Shown here one piece after another: positions 20,259-28,175 of a stretch of DNA of 64,000 bases (positions are counted from its first letter, which is position 1; each line of letters starts with the position of its first letter). The notes under the pieces are model-generated. The model did not search any database, was not told where the DNA came from, and saw nothing but the letters and a program-made list of their open reading frames with translations. A program made the translations under genes and the position numbers. The stretch is taken from contig CAMPGR010000003.1 of NCBI GenBank assembly GCA_946885605.1, positions 1 through 64,000 of the forward strand. The letters are read 5' to 3'. The DNA comes from an uncultured Pseudomonadota bacterium. Its GTDB lineage: Bacteria > Pseudomonadota > Gammaproteobacteria > Burkholderiales > SG8-41.

Positions 20259-20954
20259 ATGGCAGATGACATCAACAAGCCCGCGGCCGACGTGTTCGAA
20301 GCGGCCCGCACCCGGCGCTCGATCCGCGCCTACAAGCGCGATCCGGTTCCAATCGAAGTGGTCCGCGAGATCCTCGCGCTCGGCCGCCATGCGCCGAGCG
20401 GATCCAACATACAGCCGTGGCGCGTGCACGCTTTGACCGGCGCGACGCTCGAGCGCGTCGGCGCGGCAATCCAGCGCGCCTTCCTGAGCGACGAGCCGGG
20501 GCACGAGCGCGACTACAACTACTACACCGATCCGATATACGAGCCGTACCTGACACGCCGCCGGCAGTGCGGCTGGGGGCTTTACGGGACGCTCGGCATC
20601 GCGCGGGGCAACCGCGAGAAGGCGAAGGCGTATCGGGCGACGAACTACAATTTTTTCGGCGCGCCGGTGGGACTCGTCTTCACCATCGACCGGAAGCTCG
20701 AGAAGGGCAGCTGGCTCGATTACGGAATGTTCCTGCAGACCCTCATGCTCGCCGCGCGCGCAAAAGGCCTGCACACCTGTCCCGAGGCCGCGATCGCAAG
20801 CTATCCGGATATCGTTCGCCGCGAGCTCGACATCACGGCTGATTGGATCGTCATCTGCGGCATGGCGATGGGCTACGCCGAGCCCGATGCAATCGTCAAC
20901 ACGTTCCAGCCGCCGCGGATCGCGCTGAACGACTACGCCGTTTTTCTCGATTGA
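20259..20954 (+). CDS. Nitroreductase-family flavoprotein
   Basis: A 231-residue protein. The family signature is clear: VFEAARTRRSIRAYKRDPVP, ILALGRHAPSGSNIQPWRVH (FMN-binding), FFGAPVGLVFTIDR, WLDYGMFLQTLMLAARAKGL and a C-terminal CGMAMGYAEPDAIVN. Enzymes of this type use FMN and NAD(P)H to reduce nitro compounds, quinones or enones; the natural substrate cannot be read from the sequence. An insertion after the N-terminal third (YNYYTDPIYEPYLTRRRQCG) is common in the subgroup. Cytoplasmic homodimer expected. Confidence 0.88.
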   Translation: MADDINKPAADVFEAARTRRSIRAYKRDPVPIEVVREILALGRHAPSGSNIQPWRVHALTGATLERVGAAIQRAFLSDEPGHERDYNYYTDPIYEPYLTRRRQCGWGLYGTLGIARGNREKAKAYRATNYNFFGAPVGLVFTIDRKLEKGSWLDYGMFLQTLMLAARAKGLHTCPEAAIASYPDIVRRELDITADWIVICGMAMGYAEPDAIVNTFQPPRIALNDYAVFLD

Positions 20955-21182
20955 CTCCGGCGCGGGAATAGGCCGAAGCGGTTGCCGCGGAGCGCTGCGA
21001 CCGCTTCGTGTAGCGCTTGCACGACACGAGCGCCAGCGCTGCAAATCCCGCGCATCTTGATCGATCACGAGCGGTGCCTGACGCCACGAAGTACCCGGAA
21101 CTTTCCACCGCTGTCTTCCATCAATCCCGGTAGAGGCGCCGACATGCGTGTGCCATTTTATTTGGAAAGGACGGAGAGTCCG

Positions 21183-21410
21183 ATGACTGATCCCAAGCGC
21201 AACATCCAGGGCGAAGGCGACAAGGAAGCGGACCGCAAGTATCGCGAACGCACCACCGAGTTCGTGAAGTCCGAGAAAGGCCGGAAGGCGATCGAGCGCG
21301 CCGGCAAGCTGAGCGAGGAGGAGGCGCGGCGACTCGACAAGTACGAAGAGCAGGGCAAAGCGCGCGCGAAGGACGAGGATCCGCAGATCAGGCACCAGTC
21401 GAAGCGCTGA
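21183..21410 (+). CDS. Small hydrophilic protein, 75 residues
   Basis: ATG 21183 follows AAAGGACGGAGAG. The 75-residue product is almost entirely charged and polar (GDKEADRKYRERTTEF, RKAIERAGKLSEEEARRLDK, KARAKDEDPQIRHQ), with no hydrophobic core, cysteine or signal. This composition is like stress-induced, intrinsically disordered hydrophilic proteins. Function is unknown. Confidence 0.6.
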   Translation: MTDPKRNIQGEGDKEADRKYRERTTEFVKSEKGRKAIERAGKLSEEEARRLDKYEEQGKARAKDEDPQIRHQSKR

Positions 21411-21610
21411 TACCCCGCTCGCGCGCTCCGCGGTGCGCGCAACGTTCAGTATCCCGGCGTAAGGGCGCGTCGAGAAGGCCTGCTGCGCGCTCTGCACTCC
21501 CCTTCCTGAGCGCTCTATCCCGCACCGTCGCTCCTTGCGACGTTCCATCCGCCTGTTGCCATTCCCGTCCGCCGATTGCGCGTGAGGTCCGACGCCCGGT
21601 CGCGCGGACG

Positions 21611-21639
21611 TTGCGCTGAGACAGATGTCTCATTAAGAT
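21611..21639 (+). promoter_or_regulatory. Promoter with operator palindrome filling the spacer (TetR target)
   Basis: TTGCGC (21611-21616) and TAAGAT (21634-21639) are separated by exactly 17 bp. Within that spacer lies the perfect inverted repeat TGAGACA-GA-TGTCTCA (21617-21632). This is the classic arrangement for repression by a TetR-family dimer blocking RNA polymerase. The operon it would drive (21673-23222) contains a TetR gene, so autoregulation is likely. Confidence 0.7.
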
Positions 21640-21672
21640 ATCCAGGTCTCAACTCACCGGGAAAGGTGCGCC

Positions 21673-22092
21673 ATGCTGAGCCGTGCCGAAATGGATCGCA
21701 GGATGGACGAGCACTTCGGATTCGAAGCGCGCGACGATGTGGCAGGCGTCCTTTCCACGCTGGCCGCCGATGCCACGCACGACATCGTGGGCTGGCCCAC
21801 GGGACCGACCCGTGGCCGCGAGGGCGCCGGGCCGTTCTACGAAGCGCTCTTCGCCGATCTCGCCGATGGCAAAGTGGTATGCGAGCGCCGCCTCTACGGC
21901 GACAATTTTCTCGTGGACGAATCGACGTGGGAGGGCCGGGCGCCCGGACGTCCGTTCGGCATCGAAGGGCGAAACCGCCCGCTCAAATTCCGCCTGCTCC
22001 ACGTCGTCGAATTCAATGCGAAGGGCGAGCTTCAGCGGGAGAACGTCTGGGTCGATCTCGCCGCGATCATGAGACAGCTCCCTCAGGCCTAG
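21673..22092 (+). CDS. SnoaL/NTF2-like (ester cyclase-type) protein
   Basis: A 139-residue protein. The pattern MDEHFGFEARDDVAGVLST, DATHDIVGWPTG, FYEALFADLADG, GDNFLVDESTWEG and LLHVVEFNAKGELQRENVWVD fits the NTF2-like fold of SnoaL-type cyclases and hydratases. These bind small hydrophobic ligands in a cone-shaped pocket. ATG 21673 follows GGGAAAGG. It is the first gene after the palindromic promoter, and its stop is directly followed by the TetR start codon, so the ligand of one may be the ligand of the other (inference). Confidence 0.7.
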   Translation: MLSRAEMDRRMDEHFGFEARDDVAGVLSTLAADATHDIVGWPTGPTRGREGAGPFYEALFADLADGKVVCERRLYGDNFLVDESTWEGRAPGRPFGIEGRNRPLKFRLLHVVEFNAKGELQRENVWVDLAAIMRQLPQA

Positions 22093-22093
22093 C

Positions 22094-22708
22094 GTGACGG
22101 CGCGACGCCGCAATGGGCGGCCCAATCAGCGCCATCGCACGCGCAAGGAGCTCCTGAACGCGGCGGCACGACTGCTCAAGCAGGGCGCGACGCCGAGCAT
22201 GGAGGAGGTGGCCGAAGCGGCGATGGTTTCGCGGGCGACGGCGTATCGCTACTTTCCCAGCCTCGATGCCCTGCTCATGGAAGCGCCGCTGGAAGGCGCT
22301 GTCCCGGAGCCTGAAGCGCTGTTCGCCGATCAAGCCTCGAGCGATCCCCAAGAGCGGGTCGATGCTGCGGAAGCCGCGCTGCATGAAATGGTCTATCGCA
22401 ACGAAGCGCAACTGCGGAGGCTGCTCGCAAGTTCGCTCAACCGTTCACCGGCCGGCGATGGTGCGGTTCCGGTGCGGCAGAACCGGCGCTCTCCGCTCAT
22501 CGAGGCCGCGCTCGCGCCCGTGAAGAAGCGTCTCGGCCGGGCGGCGTATCAGAGGCTCTGCGCGGCGCTCGCCGTCTATTTCGGTCCGGAAGCCATGGTC
22601 GTGTTCCGCGATGTGCTGCAGCTCGACGAGAAGGAGGCGCGCAAGGTGAAGAGCTGGGCGGTGCGCGCGCTGGTGCGGGCCGCATCGAGCGAATCGGGCA
22701 AGAGCTGA
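22094..22708 (+). CDS. TetR/AcrR-family transcriptional regulator
   Basis: A 204-residue protein from GTG 22094. The N-terminal helix-turn-helix is typical: TRKELLNAAARLLKQGATP, SMEEVAEAAMVSRATAYRYF. The C-terminal ligand domain is variable, as expected. The gene lies between the SnoaL-like and flavodoxin-like genes in a tight operon. The palindrome at 21617-21632 is the obvious candidate operator. Confidence 0.88.
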   Translation: MTARRRNGRPNQRHRTRKELLNAAARLLKQGATPSMEEVAEAAMVSRATAYRYFPSLDALLMEAPLEGAVPEPEALFADQASSDPQERVDAAEAALHEMVYRNEAQLRRLLASSLNRSPAGDGAVPVRQNRRSPLIEAALAPVKKRLGRAAYQRLCAALAVYFGPEAMVVFRDVLQLDEKEARKVKSWAVRALVRAASSESGKS

Positions 22709-22730
22709 ATTCCCTCACGGTGCGCCGCGC

Positions 22731-23222
22731 GTGAAAGAGCTTCTCATCGTTTTTCATTCCCGAACCGGCGGCGCGCGCCAGATGGCGGAAGCCGCCATGC
22801 GCGGCGCATCGGCGGAGGAGGGGGTCCGGGTACGGCTGCTGCGCGCCGAAGAAGCCCAGGCGGAAGACGTCCTGCGCGCGGACGGCTATCTATTCGCGGC
22901 GCCCGAGAACCTCGCCGCCATCGCGGGCGAGATGAAGGAGTTCTTCGATCGCACCTACTACGCGGTGCTCGAGCGCATCAACGGCCGGCCGTACGCGGTG
23001 CTCCTCTGCGCCGGGAGTGATGGCACGAACGCGGTGCGGCAGATCGAGCGCATCTGCACCGGCTGGCGGCTGAAGCGCGTGGCGGATCCGTTTATCGTTT
23101 GCACGCATGCGCAGACCCCGGAGCGCATCCTCGCGCCGAAAGCGATCGGGTCCGAAGATTTGCGCCGTTGCGCGGAAACCGGCCAGGCGGTCGCGGCCGG
23201 GCTTGCGCTCGGGATCTTCTAG
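22731..23222 (+). CDS. Flavodoxin/NADPH-dependent FMN reductase-like protein
   Basis: A 163-residue protein from GTG 22731. The N-terminus KELLIVFHSRTGGARQMAEA is the phosphate-binding loop of flavodoxins, followed by DGYLFAAPENLAAIAGEMKEFFDRTYY and PYAVLLCAGSDGTNAVRQIER, which match the FMN-binding loops of WrbA/FMN reductase-like proteins. It is third in the TetR-controlled operon and would be a soluble electron carrier or reductase. Its 3' end overlaps the convergent ankyrin gene by four bases. Confidence 0.82.
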   Translation: MKELLIVFHSRTGGARQMAEAAMRGASAEEGVRVRLLRAEEAQAEDVLRADGYLFAAPENLAAIAGEMKEFFDRTYYAVLERINGRPYAVLLCAGSDGTNAVRQIERICTGWRLKRVADPFIVCTHAQTPERILAPKAIGSEDLRRCAETGQAVAAGLALGIF

Positions 23223-24040
23223 CGGCTCGTGCCTTCGAGCGTTGCATGCGGCGAGGCCCATTCCTGTCCCATTCCTCCGGGGCAGGCATGCGGGCGGAAA
23301 GCGCCCGGGCCGTGACGTTCAGCGCATCGCAGCAGGCGCGCAAGCTCGAGATGCCGGTACTTGGCTGCAAGCTCCGCGGCGGTGTGGCCGCCGTGAACCC
23401 GTATCCCCGCATCCGCCCCGCCGCGCAGCAGCTGCAATGCCGTGCTCGTATGCCCCTGTATCGCCGCCATCATGAGCGGCGTGTTGATGTACGTGGCGCC
23501 GCCCGTTGCGTCCGCGTCCACCCGGGCACCGCGCGAGAGAAGCAGGCGTATCGCTGCGTCGTACCCCTGATACGCAGCGTAAGAAAGAGGCGTGTAATGG
23601 TACGGATAGTTCTCGATCTCCGCGCCGGCGGCGAGCAGCATGCGCACCGCCTCGTCGTGCCGCGTGCGTGAGTGCGCGCTGCGCTCGCCTGCTTCGCCAT
23701 CGAAGAACGACGCGAGCATGAGTGCCGTCTCGTTGATCGGGGTGCGGGCGTTGACGTCGGCTCCGGCGGATATCAGGTAGCGCATCACGCCGAGAGAAGC
23801 CGCGCGTGCCGCCACGGTGAGGAGCGGCGTTCCTTCCATGTAGCCGGGAACCGCGATCGCCTGGTCGAGGGCGAGCGTGCGCGCTTCGACGAGCGCGCGG
23901 ACATACTCGACGTCGTCCTGAAGGATCGCGTTGTAGAGGCGTACGTCGTCAACCTTCCTGCCGTCAAGATGCATGCACCCGGCAAGCATGACCGCTGCGA
24001 CGAGCAGGCCGGCGAGGCGGCGGCTATAACTGCTTCTCAT
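23219..24040 (-). CDS. Ankyrin-repeat lipoprotein
   Basis: A 273-residue protein with a lipoprotein signal (LLVAAVMLAGC, lipidated Cys22). About five ankyrin repeats follow (residues 35-240): DVRLYNAILQDDVEYVRALV, GTPLLTVAARAASLGVMRYL, ETALMLASFFDG, YTPLSYAAYQGYDAAIRLLL, NTPLMMAAIQGHTSTALQLL and HTAAELAAKYRHLELARLL. The Cys-containing tail (about residues 240-273) is not repeat. It would sit in the periplasm attached to the outer or inner membrane and bind a protein partner. The partner is unknown. Confidence 0.85.
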   Translation of the reverse strand: MRSSYSRRLAGLLVAAVMLAGCMHLDGRKVDDVRLYNAILQDDVEYVRALVEARTLALDQAIAVPGYMEGTPLLTVAARAASLGVMRYLISAGADVNARTPINETALMLASFFDGEAGERSAHSRTRHDEAVRMLLAAGAEIENYPYHYTPLSYAAYQGYDAAIRLLLSRGARVDADATGGATYINTPLMMAAIQGHTSTALQLLRGGADAGIRVHGGHTAAELAAKYRHLELARLLRCAERHGPGAFRPHACPGGMGQEWASPHATLEGTSR

Positions 24041-24192
24041 GGCGAGGCCTCCCTTTTGTTATGGCAAGCGCGGCGCAGTGCGTGGCATGAATTACTGCAC
24101 GGGGAGCCGCCGTACGTCAACGAGCGCGCGGTATGCGGTATGATGCAAATCACAATCCATGACGTTCTGAAGACCTGAAAGGAGAGGGAAAC

Positions 24193-24690
24193 ATGGCACG
24201 GGCGAAGACCGCCATCAAGAGCGCGGACGGGTTCGATCACACCTTCAAGGCGATTTACGATCACGAAGTGGAATGGGAGAGCGACGATGTGCGCGGCATC
24301 CTCAAGCTGCCTCCCGGCGTAAAGGTGAAGATCCTCAACTACGACCCCGTGATGAAGCGCATCGACATGAAGCAGCGCTTCCCCGCGGGGTACGTGGAGC
24401 CCCGACACACCCACACGAGCTGGCACTCCATTCTGGTCACGAAGGGCCGCATGTGCGTGGCCGGCAAGGATTTGCGCCCCGGGGATTACGTCTTCGGATG
24501 GGACATTCCCCACGGCCCGTACGAATACCCCGATGGTTGCGAGGTCTTCATCGTCTACATGGGCGACGCGACCCACGTTTGGGAGAAGGAGGACCTCCTC
24601 CAGCACAGGAACCTCTGGAAGCCGAAGACTCAGGCCGGGAAGAAGGGTGTCATCAAGCATATCCAGAAGCGCAAGGCGGGTCAGATTTAG
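24193..24690 (+). CDS. Cupin-domain protein
   Basis: A 165-residue single-cupin protein. Metal-binding cupin motif 1 is visible as AGYVEPRHTHTSWHSILVTKG (His-x-His and later His) and motif 2 as LRPGDYVFGWDIPHGPYEYPDGCEVFIVYMGD, cited by its core PGDYVFGWDIPHGP. A DNA- or partner-binding domain is absent. ATG 24193 follows AAGGAGAGGG. Cupins of this kind include dioxygenases and sugar or acid isomerases; the substrate is unknown. The BON gene follows 65 bp downstream. Confidence 0.8.
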   Translation: MARAKTAIKSADGFDHTFKAIYDHEVEWESDDVRGILKLPPGVKVKILNYDPVMKRIDMKQRFPAGYVEPRHTHTSWHSILVTKGRMCVAGKDLRPGDYVFGWDIPHGPYEYPDGCEVFIVYMGDATHVWEKEDLLQHRNLWKPKTQAGKKGVIKHIQKRKAGQI

Positions 24691-24755
24691 CGCGGGAGAG
24701 GCTTTTTGCGGAACATGCGCGGCCGTCCGGCACTCAACCACTGGAGGAGCGACGC

Positions 24756-25481
24756 ATGCCCGACCGGGAAGAGATCATCAGGCTGGTGCAGAAGGAGCTC
24801 GAGTACGAGGCGCGCATCAACGTGCACCGCTATCCCATCGAGGTGGACTTTACCGACAGCGTGGTGATCCTCGAAGGGGAAGTCGGCCATCCCGGGGCGA
24901 AGAAGCTCGCGCTCGAGAAGGCGGCCGCCATCCCGGAGGTGCGCGGCGTGGTCGATCGGGTGCGCGTAACGCCCACCGAGCGGAAAGGCGATGGCGCCAT
25001 CCGCGACTCGGTCTGCAACCACCTTCTCCAGGAAGCCGAATTCCGCAACTGCACGGTGCGTGCGCGCGCCAAGGGCCGGACCGAGACGCTGCGCGAAGTC
25101 TCCACCGACTGGGGCGGTGACATCGAGGTCGACGTGGAGGAGGGGGTGATCACGCTCGAAGGGTGGGTGCTCAGCCTCTCGCACAAGCGAGCGGCGGGCG
25201 TGCTCGCGTGGTGGACGCCGGGCTGCCGCGATGTCATCAATGCGCTCGAGGTACGGCCGCCGGAAGAGGACAACGACAATGAGATCGTCGACGCGCTCAA
25301 GCTCGTGCTCGAAATGGATCCGCTGGTGCAGGCGGATCAGATCCACGTTTCGTGTCGCGATTATGTCGTTACGCTGGAAGGCGTCGCGCGCACGGAAGAA
25401 GAGCTCCGCCAGGCCGAATTCGATGCTTGGTGCATCTTCGCCGTGGATGACGTGGTGAACCGCATCGAAGTGATCGCGTAG
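24756..25481 (+). CDS. Triple-BON-domain protein
   Basis: A 241-residue protein; ATG 24756 has CTGGAGGAG upstream. It consists of three BON-like units. The first is near residues 5-75 (VDFTDSVVILEGEVGHPGA), the second 85-165 (DIEVDVEEGVITLEGWVLSL, then the shared V-x-x-V-INALEV pattern), and the third 170-241 (DQIHVSCRDYVVTLEGVART, ending VDDVVNRIEVI). There is no signal peptide, unlike OsmY, so it may be cytoplasmic. Multi-BON proteins are often stress-induced. It is probably related in role to the BON/SRPBCC protein at 1020-2249. Confidence 0.85.
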   Translation: MPDREEIIRLVQKELEYEARINVHRYPIEVDFTDSVVILEGEVGHPGAKKLALEKAAAIPEVRGVVDRVRVTPTERKGDGAIRDSVCNHLLQEAEFRNCTVRARAKGRTETLREVSTDWGGDIEVDVEEGVITLEGWVLSLSHKRAAGVLAWWTPGCRDVINALEVRPPEEDNDNEIVDALKLVLEMDPLVQADQIHVSCRDYVVTLEGVARTEEELRQAEFDAWCIFAVDDVVNRIEVIA

Positions 25482-25583
25482 ATACGCCCCGTTCGCCGGT
25501 TTTCTCCGGCGCAACGGGACGCTGGGCAACCGCGTCATGCGGTCGCGCGAAGGGCGTGCGTTTGTCTCGCGCCGCCCGTCGGA

Positions 25584-25925
25584 TCAATTGCCGGGACGCT
25601 TGCCCCCGGCGGCGGGCGCTTGGCTGGCGTTCATCTCCGTGGTGGACAGCTTGCCGTCATTGTCCTTGTCGAGCTCGCTGAAGCGCTTGGAAATGTTCGT
25701 GTCTTTCTTCGCTTCCTCGCGCGACACGCTGCCGTCCTTGTTGGCGTCGAGGCGCTTCATCGATGACGCTGCGCCGCCATTACCGGACATTCCGCTCTTA
25801 TCGGCGGAAGAACCGGTCCCGGCCGAAGGCGTGCCCGACTTTTCGGTTCCGGCGGCGTTGACCGAAAGAGGCAGTGCGAACACGGCAGCGACGGCTGCCG
25901 CGATCAGGGATTTAGAGCTGAGCAT
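25584..25925 (-). CDS. EF-hand calcium-binding periplasmic protein
   Basis: A 113-residue protein with a signal peptide ending at LSVNAA (about residues 1-25). A Gly/Ser/Thr-rich linker follows, then two EF-hand loops, DANKDGSVSREE and DKDNDGKLSTTE, each with the D-x-D/N-x-D-G spacing and closing Glu. Small secreted EF-hand proteins of this type are common in betaproteobacteria; most have no known partner. ATG at 25925 follows GAAAGGAACG. A short Pro/Gly tail ends the protein. Confidence 0.85.
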   Translation of the reverse strand: MLSSKSLIAAAVAAVFALPLSVNAAGTEKSGTPSAGTGSSADKSGMSGNGGAASSMKRLDANKDGSVSREEAKKDTNISKRFSELDKDNDGKLSTTEMNASQAPAAGGKRPGN

Positions 25926-26392
25926 GGTGACGTTCCTTTCTCAAAACTTGGTGGACGGTGAACAACTGCCCGCCATCGCGGGCTATCGGTGAAAAGCAAC
26001 CACCATGCCAGGAGGGAAATGCCCGCAGAAACAGCCCTGTCCTGGCGTGGAGGACGCCGATTTGTCGCCAAGGGGATACAGCGAGGTCTACGCGATGCGC
26101 TAAGTTACGGAAAACTGGAACAAATCGAGTGTCGCGAAGAGCCAACAGCACGCCGCCGATGACGCGAACATTGGCACGCTCCACAACGCACCCTTGCGGC
26201 GCCACGGTATGTGTGGCGCCGACAGGGATTTGCGCGGCCGCCACGGGAAAATTTACCGCCGGGCAGGGCGCGTGGTAATAGAATAGGCAGGCGATTGCTC
26301 TGTCGCCGTCCGCCACGTCCCCCTGCTGGCCTGCCCTGCACGTCGCGTCGTGGCGTTACTCATTTACGTTGCGGACAAAGGAGGAACCCGAT
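25926..26392. other. 467-bp intergenic region with one strong hairpin
   Basis: No convincing gene. A perfect 9-bp stem with a 7-base loop (CGGCGCCAC / GTGGCGCCG, loop GGTATGT) lies at 26197-26221. It lacks a T-tract, so it is not a standard terminator. The last 25 bases hold the peroxiredoxin ribosome site. Short open frames here have poor composition and no ribosome sites. Confidence 0.5.
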
Positions 26393-27052
26393 ATGGCATT
26401 GCGAATAGGAGACGATGCGCCGGACTTCACGGCGGAAACCACGGAGGGAACCATACGGTTCCACGAATGGATCGGCGAGGGCTGGGCGATATTGTTTTCG
26501 CATCCCAAGGATTTCACGCCCGTGTGCACCACGGAGCTCGGCTACATGGCGGGGCTCAAGCCCGAGTTCGACAAGCGCAACTGCAAGATCATCGGGCTGA
26601 GCATCGATCCCGTAAGCGACCACAAGCGCTGGGCCCAGGATATCGAGGAGGCGACGGGGTATGCTCCGAACTATCCGATCATCGGCGACGCGGACCTCAA
26701 GGTGGCGCAGCTCTACGACATGATTCATCCGAACGCAGCCGCCAAGAAGGAAGGCAGGACCGCCGCCGACAATCAGACGGTGCGCTCGGTGTTCGTCGTC
26801 GGGCCCGACAAGAAGATCAAGTTGATTCTCACTTACCCGATGAGCACCGGCCGCAACTTCGACGAGGTGTTGCGCGTGCTCGACTCGATCCAGCTCACGG
26901 CGAAACACAAGGTCGCAACGCCGGTCAACTGGAAGAGCGGCGATGACGTCATCATCGTGCCGGCGGTCTCGGACGAAGAGGCGCGGCAGCGTTTCCCGGG
27001 CGGCTGGAAGGCGCCGAAGCCCTACATGCGCGTCGTGCCGCAGCCGAAATAG
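26393..27052 (+). CDS. 1-Cys peroxiredoxin (Prx6 class)
   Basis: A 219-residue protein. ATG 26393 follows AAAGGAGGAACCCGAT. It opens MALRIGDDAPDFTAETTEG and carries the peroxidatic Cys45 in HPKDFTPVCTTELGYMAGL. The long C-terminal domain (about residues 150-219; SDEEARQRFPGGWKAPKPYMR) defines the Prx6/1-Cys class. It reduces peroxides using an outside reductant. It appears monocistronic, with a strong terminator directly downstream. Confidence 0.93.
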   Translation: MALRIGDDAPDFTAETTEGTIRFHEWIGEGWAILFSHPKDFTPVCTTELGYMAGLKPEFDKRNCKIIGLSIDPVSDHKRWAQDIEEATGYAPNYPIIGDADLKVAQLYDMIHPNAAAKKEGRTAADNQTVRSVFVVGPDKKIKLILTYPMSTGRNFDEVLRVLDSIQLTAKHKVATPVNWKSGDDVIIVPAVSDEEARQRFPGGWKAPKPYMRVVPQPK

Positions 27053-27069
27053 TCGTGCGCTTTTCTGAT

Positions 27070-27098
27070 AAAGCCCGGCCAGGCGGCCGGGCTTTTTG
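27070..27098. terminator. Rho-independent terminator
   Basis: An 8-bp GC stem, GCCCGGCC (27073-27080) with GGCCGGGC (27085-27092), loop AGGC, is followed by five T (27093-27097) and preceded by three A. It ends the peroxiredoxin transcript and, read the other way, could weakly serve the convergent partner-B transcript. Confidence 0.85.
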
Positions 27099-27107
27099 TG
27101 TGGCCGC

Positions 27108-28175
27108 CTAGCGGCGTGCCGGCACTTCGCGCGTCACGGCATGCGAATTGCCGAAGCAGGGGACGTAGATCGAGTGCGTGCCAGGACCGCCCGCGACGAT
27201 GAACCAGATGTCGTCTGGTCGCGGGGCAATGGGAAGTAGCGTATCCGGGCCGATCTCGCCCAGCTCTTCGGCGCGTGAAGCGCGCACGCGCAGCAGATCC
27301 TTCACCGACATGCGGCGCGCCGGCATGCGGGTCAGTTCCCACAGCCGCTGTTTGACGGCGGATTTCGTGTACCCCGCCTGATGCAGGATGTCCGCGTGCT
27401 CCGGCGCGAGCACAAGCCACGGCTCGCCGCCATGGCAGTATTCGTTGCTCGGAGGATGCATCATCGTTTCGGCAATGACGCGCAGCAGATCACCGGCGTC
27501 CTTGCAGTGCGTGTTCATGTTCATGGTGCCTTCCGCGCCCACGACGGTCACGGTGCTTGCCTCGCGTGGGACATTGCGCTCGACATGCAAGGGACTCCAG
27601 GGATTCGCCGGCTCGTTTTCAGCGCAGCAGAAGGTGTACTTGCCGGGCTGGCCCTGCGTTGCGCGATCCATCTCCCCCGGAAGCGCGCCGCCGATGTTCT
27701 GGAGGGTGAGCCGCAGCGCGCGGCCGATTGTTGCATTGGCCCATGCGCCCTGGCCGAGACAGTTGTAGGTCGCGTTGACCCCGAGACGGGCTGCCTCGGG
27801 GCCGTTCACGATCACCCATACCGCCACCGGATTGGTCGTCGCCTGTATGCCTTGCAGATTGAATTCCGGCGCGGCGACAGCCTCCACGGCAGCGATCAGG
27901 AGCGGCAGGAATTCGGGCGAGCATCCCGCGAGCACGGCGTTGATCGCGATCCGCTCCACGGTCGCCGCGCCGTAGCCCGGCGCGATGCGCGCCACCACTT
28001 CGCCGGGGTCGCGTGCCGCGCGGGCGAGCATCCGCTCGACCCGCTCGACGGTGGGCGGAACGATGGGGAGCCCGTCGCCCCAGCGCCGCTCGCGATAGAT
28101 CGCGTTGATCGCTTCGATATCGTCCGGCGCTTCGAAGAGTGCAGCGCGGGGGGCGAAAGCCGATTCACGGCCCAA
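27108..28175 (-). CDS. UGSC-partner family protein, paralogue B
   Basis: A 355-residue protein. TTG 28175 is the preferred start: AAGGAG lies six bases upstream (28187-28182), and the resulting N-terminus aligns with paralogue C. Longer starts run deep into the upstream selenoprotein gene. Start and selenoprotein stop overlap by 11 bases, so translation is coupled. Shared blocks: RRWGDGLPIVPPT, AGCSPEFLPLLIAAVEAV, NLQGIQATTNP, GQGAWANATIGRA, GKYTFCCAENE, PWSPLHVERN, GGPGTHSIYVPCFG. There is no signal peptide, membrane segment or known cofactor motif. The constant pairing with a Sec protein suggests it is a subunit or substrate-handling partner (inference). Confidence 0.85.
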   Translation of the reverse strand: MGRESAFAPRAALFEAPDDIEAINAIYRERRWGDGLPIVPPTVERVERMLARAARDPGEVVARIAPGYGAATVERIAINAVLAGCSPEFLPLLIAAVEAVAAPEFNLQGIQATTNPVAVWVIVNGPEAARLGVNATYNCLGQGAWANATIGRALRLTLQNIGGALPGEMDRATQGQPGKYTFCCAENEPANPWSPLHVERNVPREASTVTVVGAEGTMNMNTHCKDAGDLLRVIAETMMHPPSNEYCHGGEPWLVLAPEHADILHQAGYTKSAVKQRLWELTRMPARRMSVKDLLRVRASRAEELGEIGPDTLLPIAPRPDDIWFIVAGGPGTHSIYVPCFGNSHAVTREVPARR

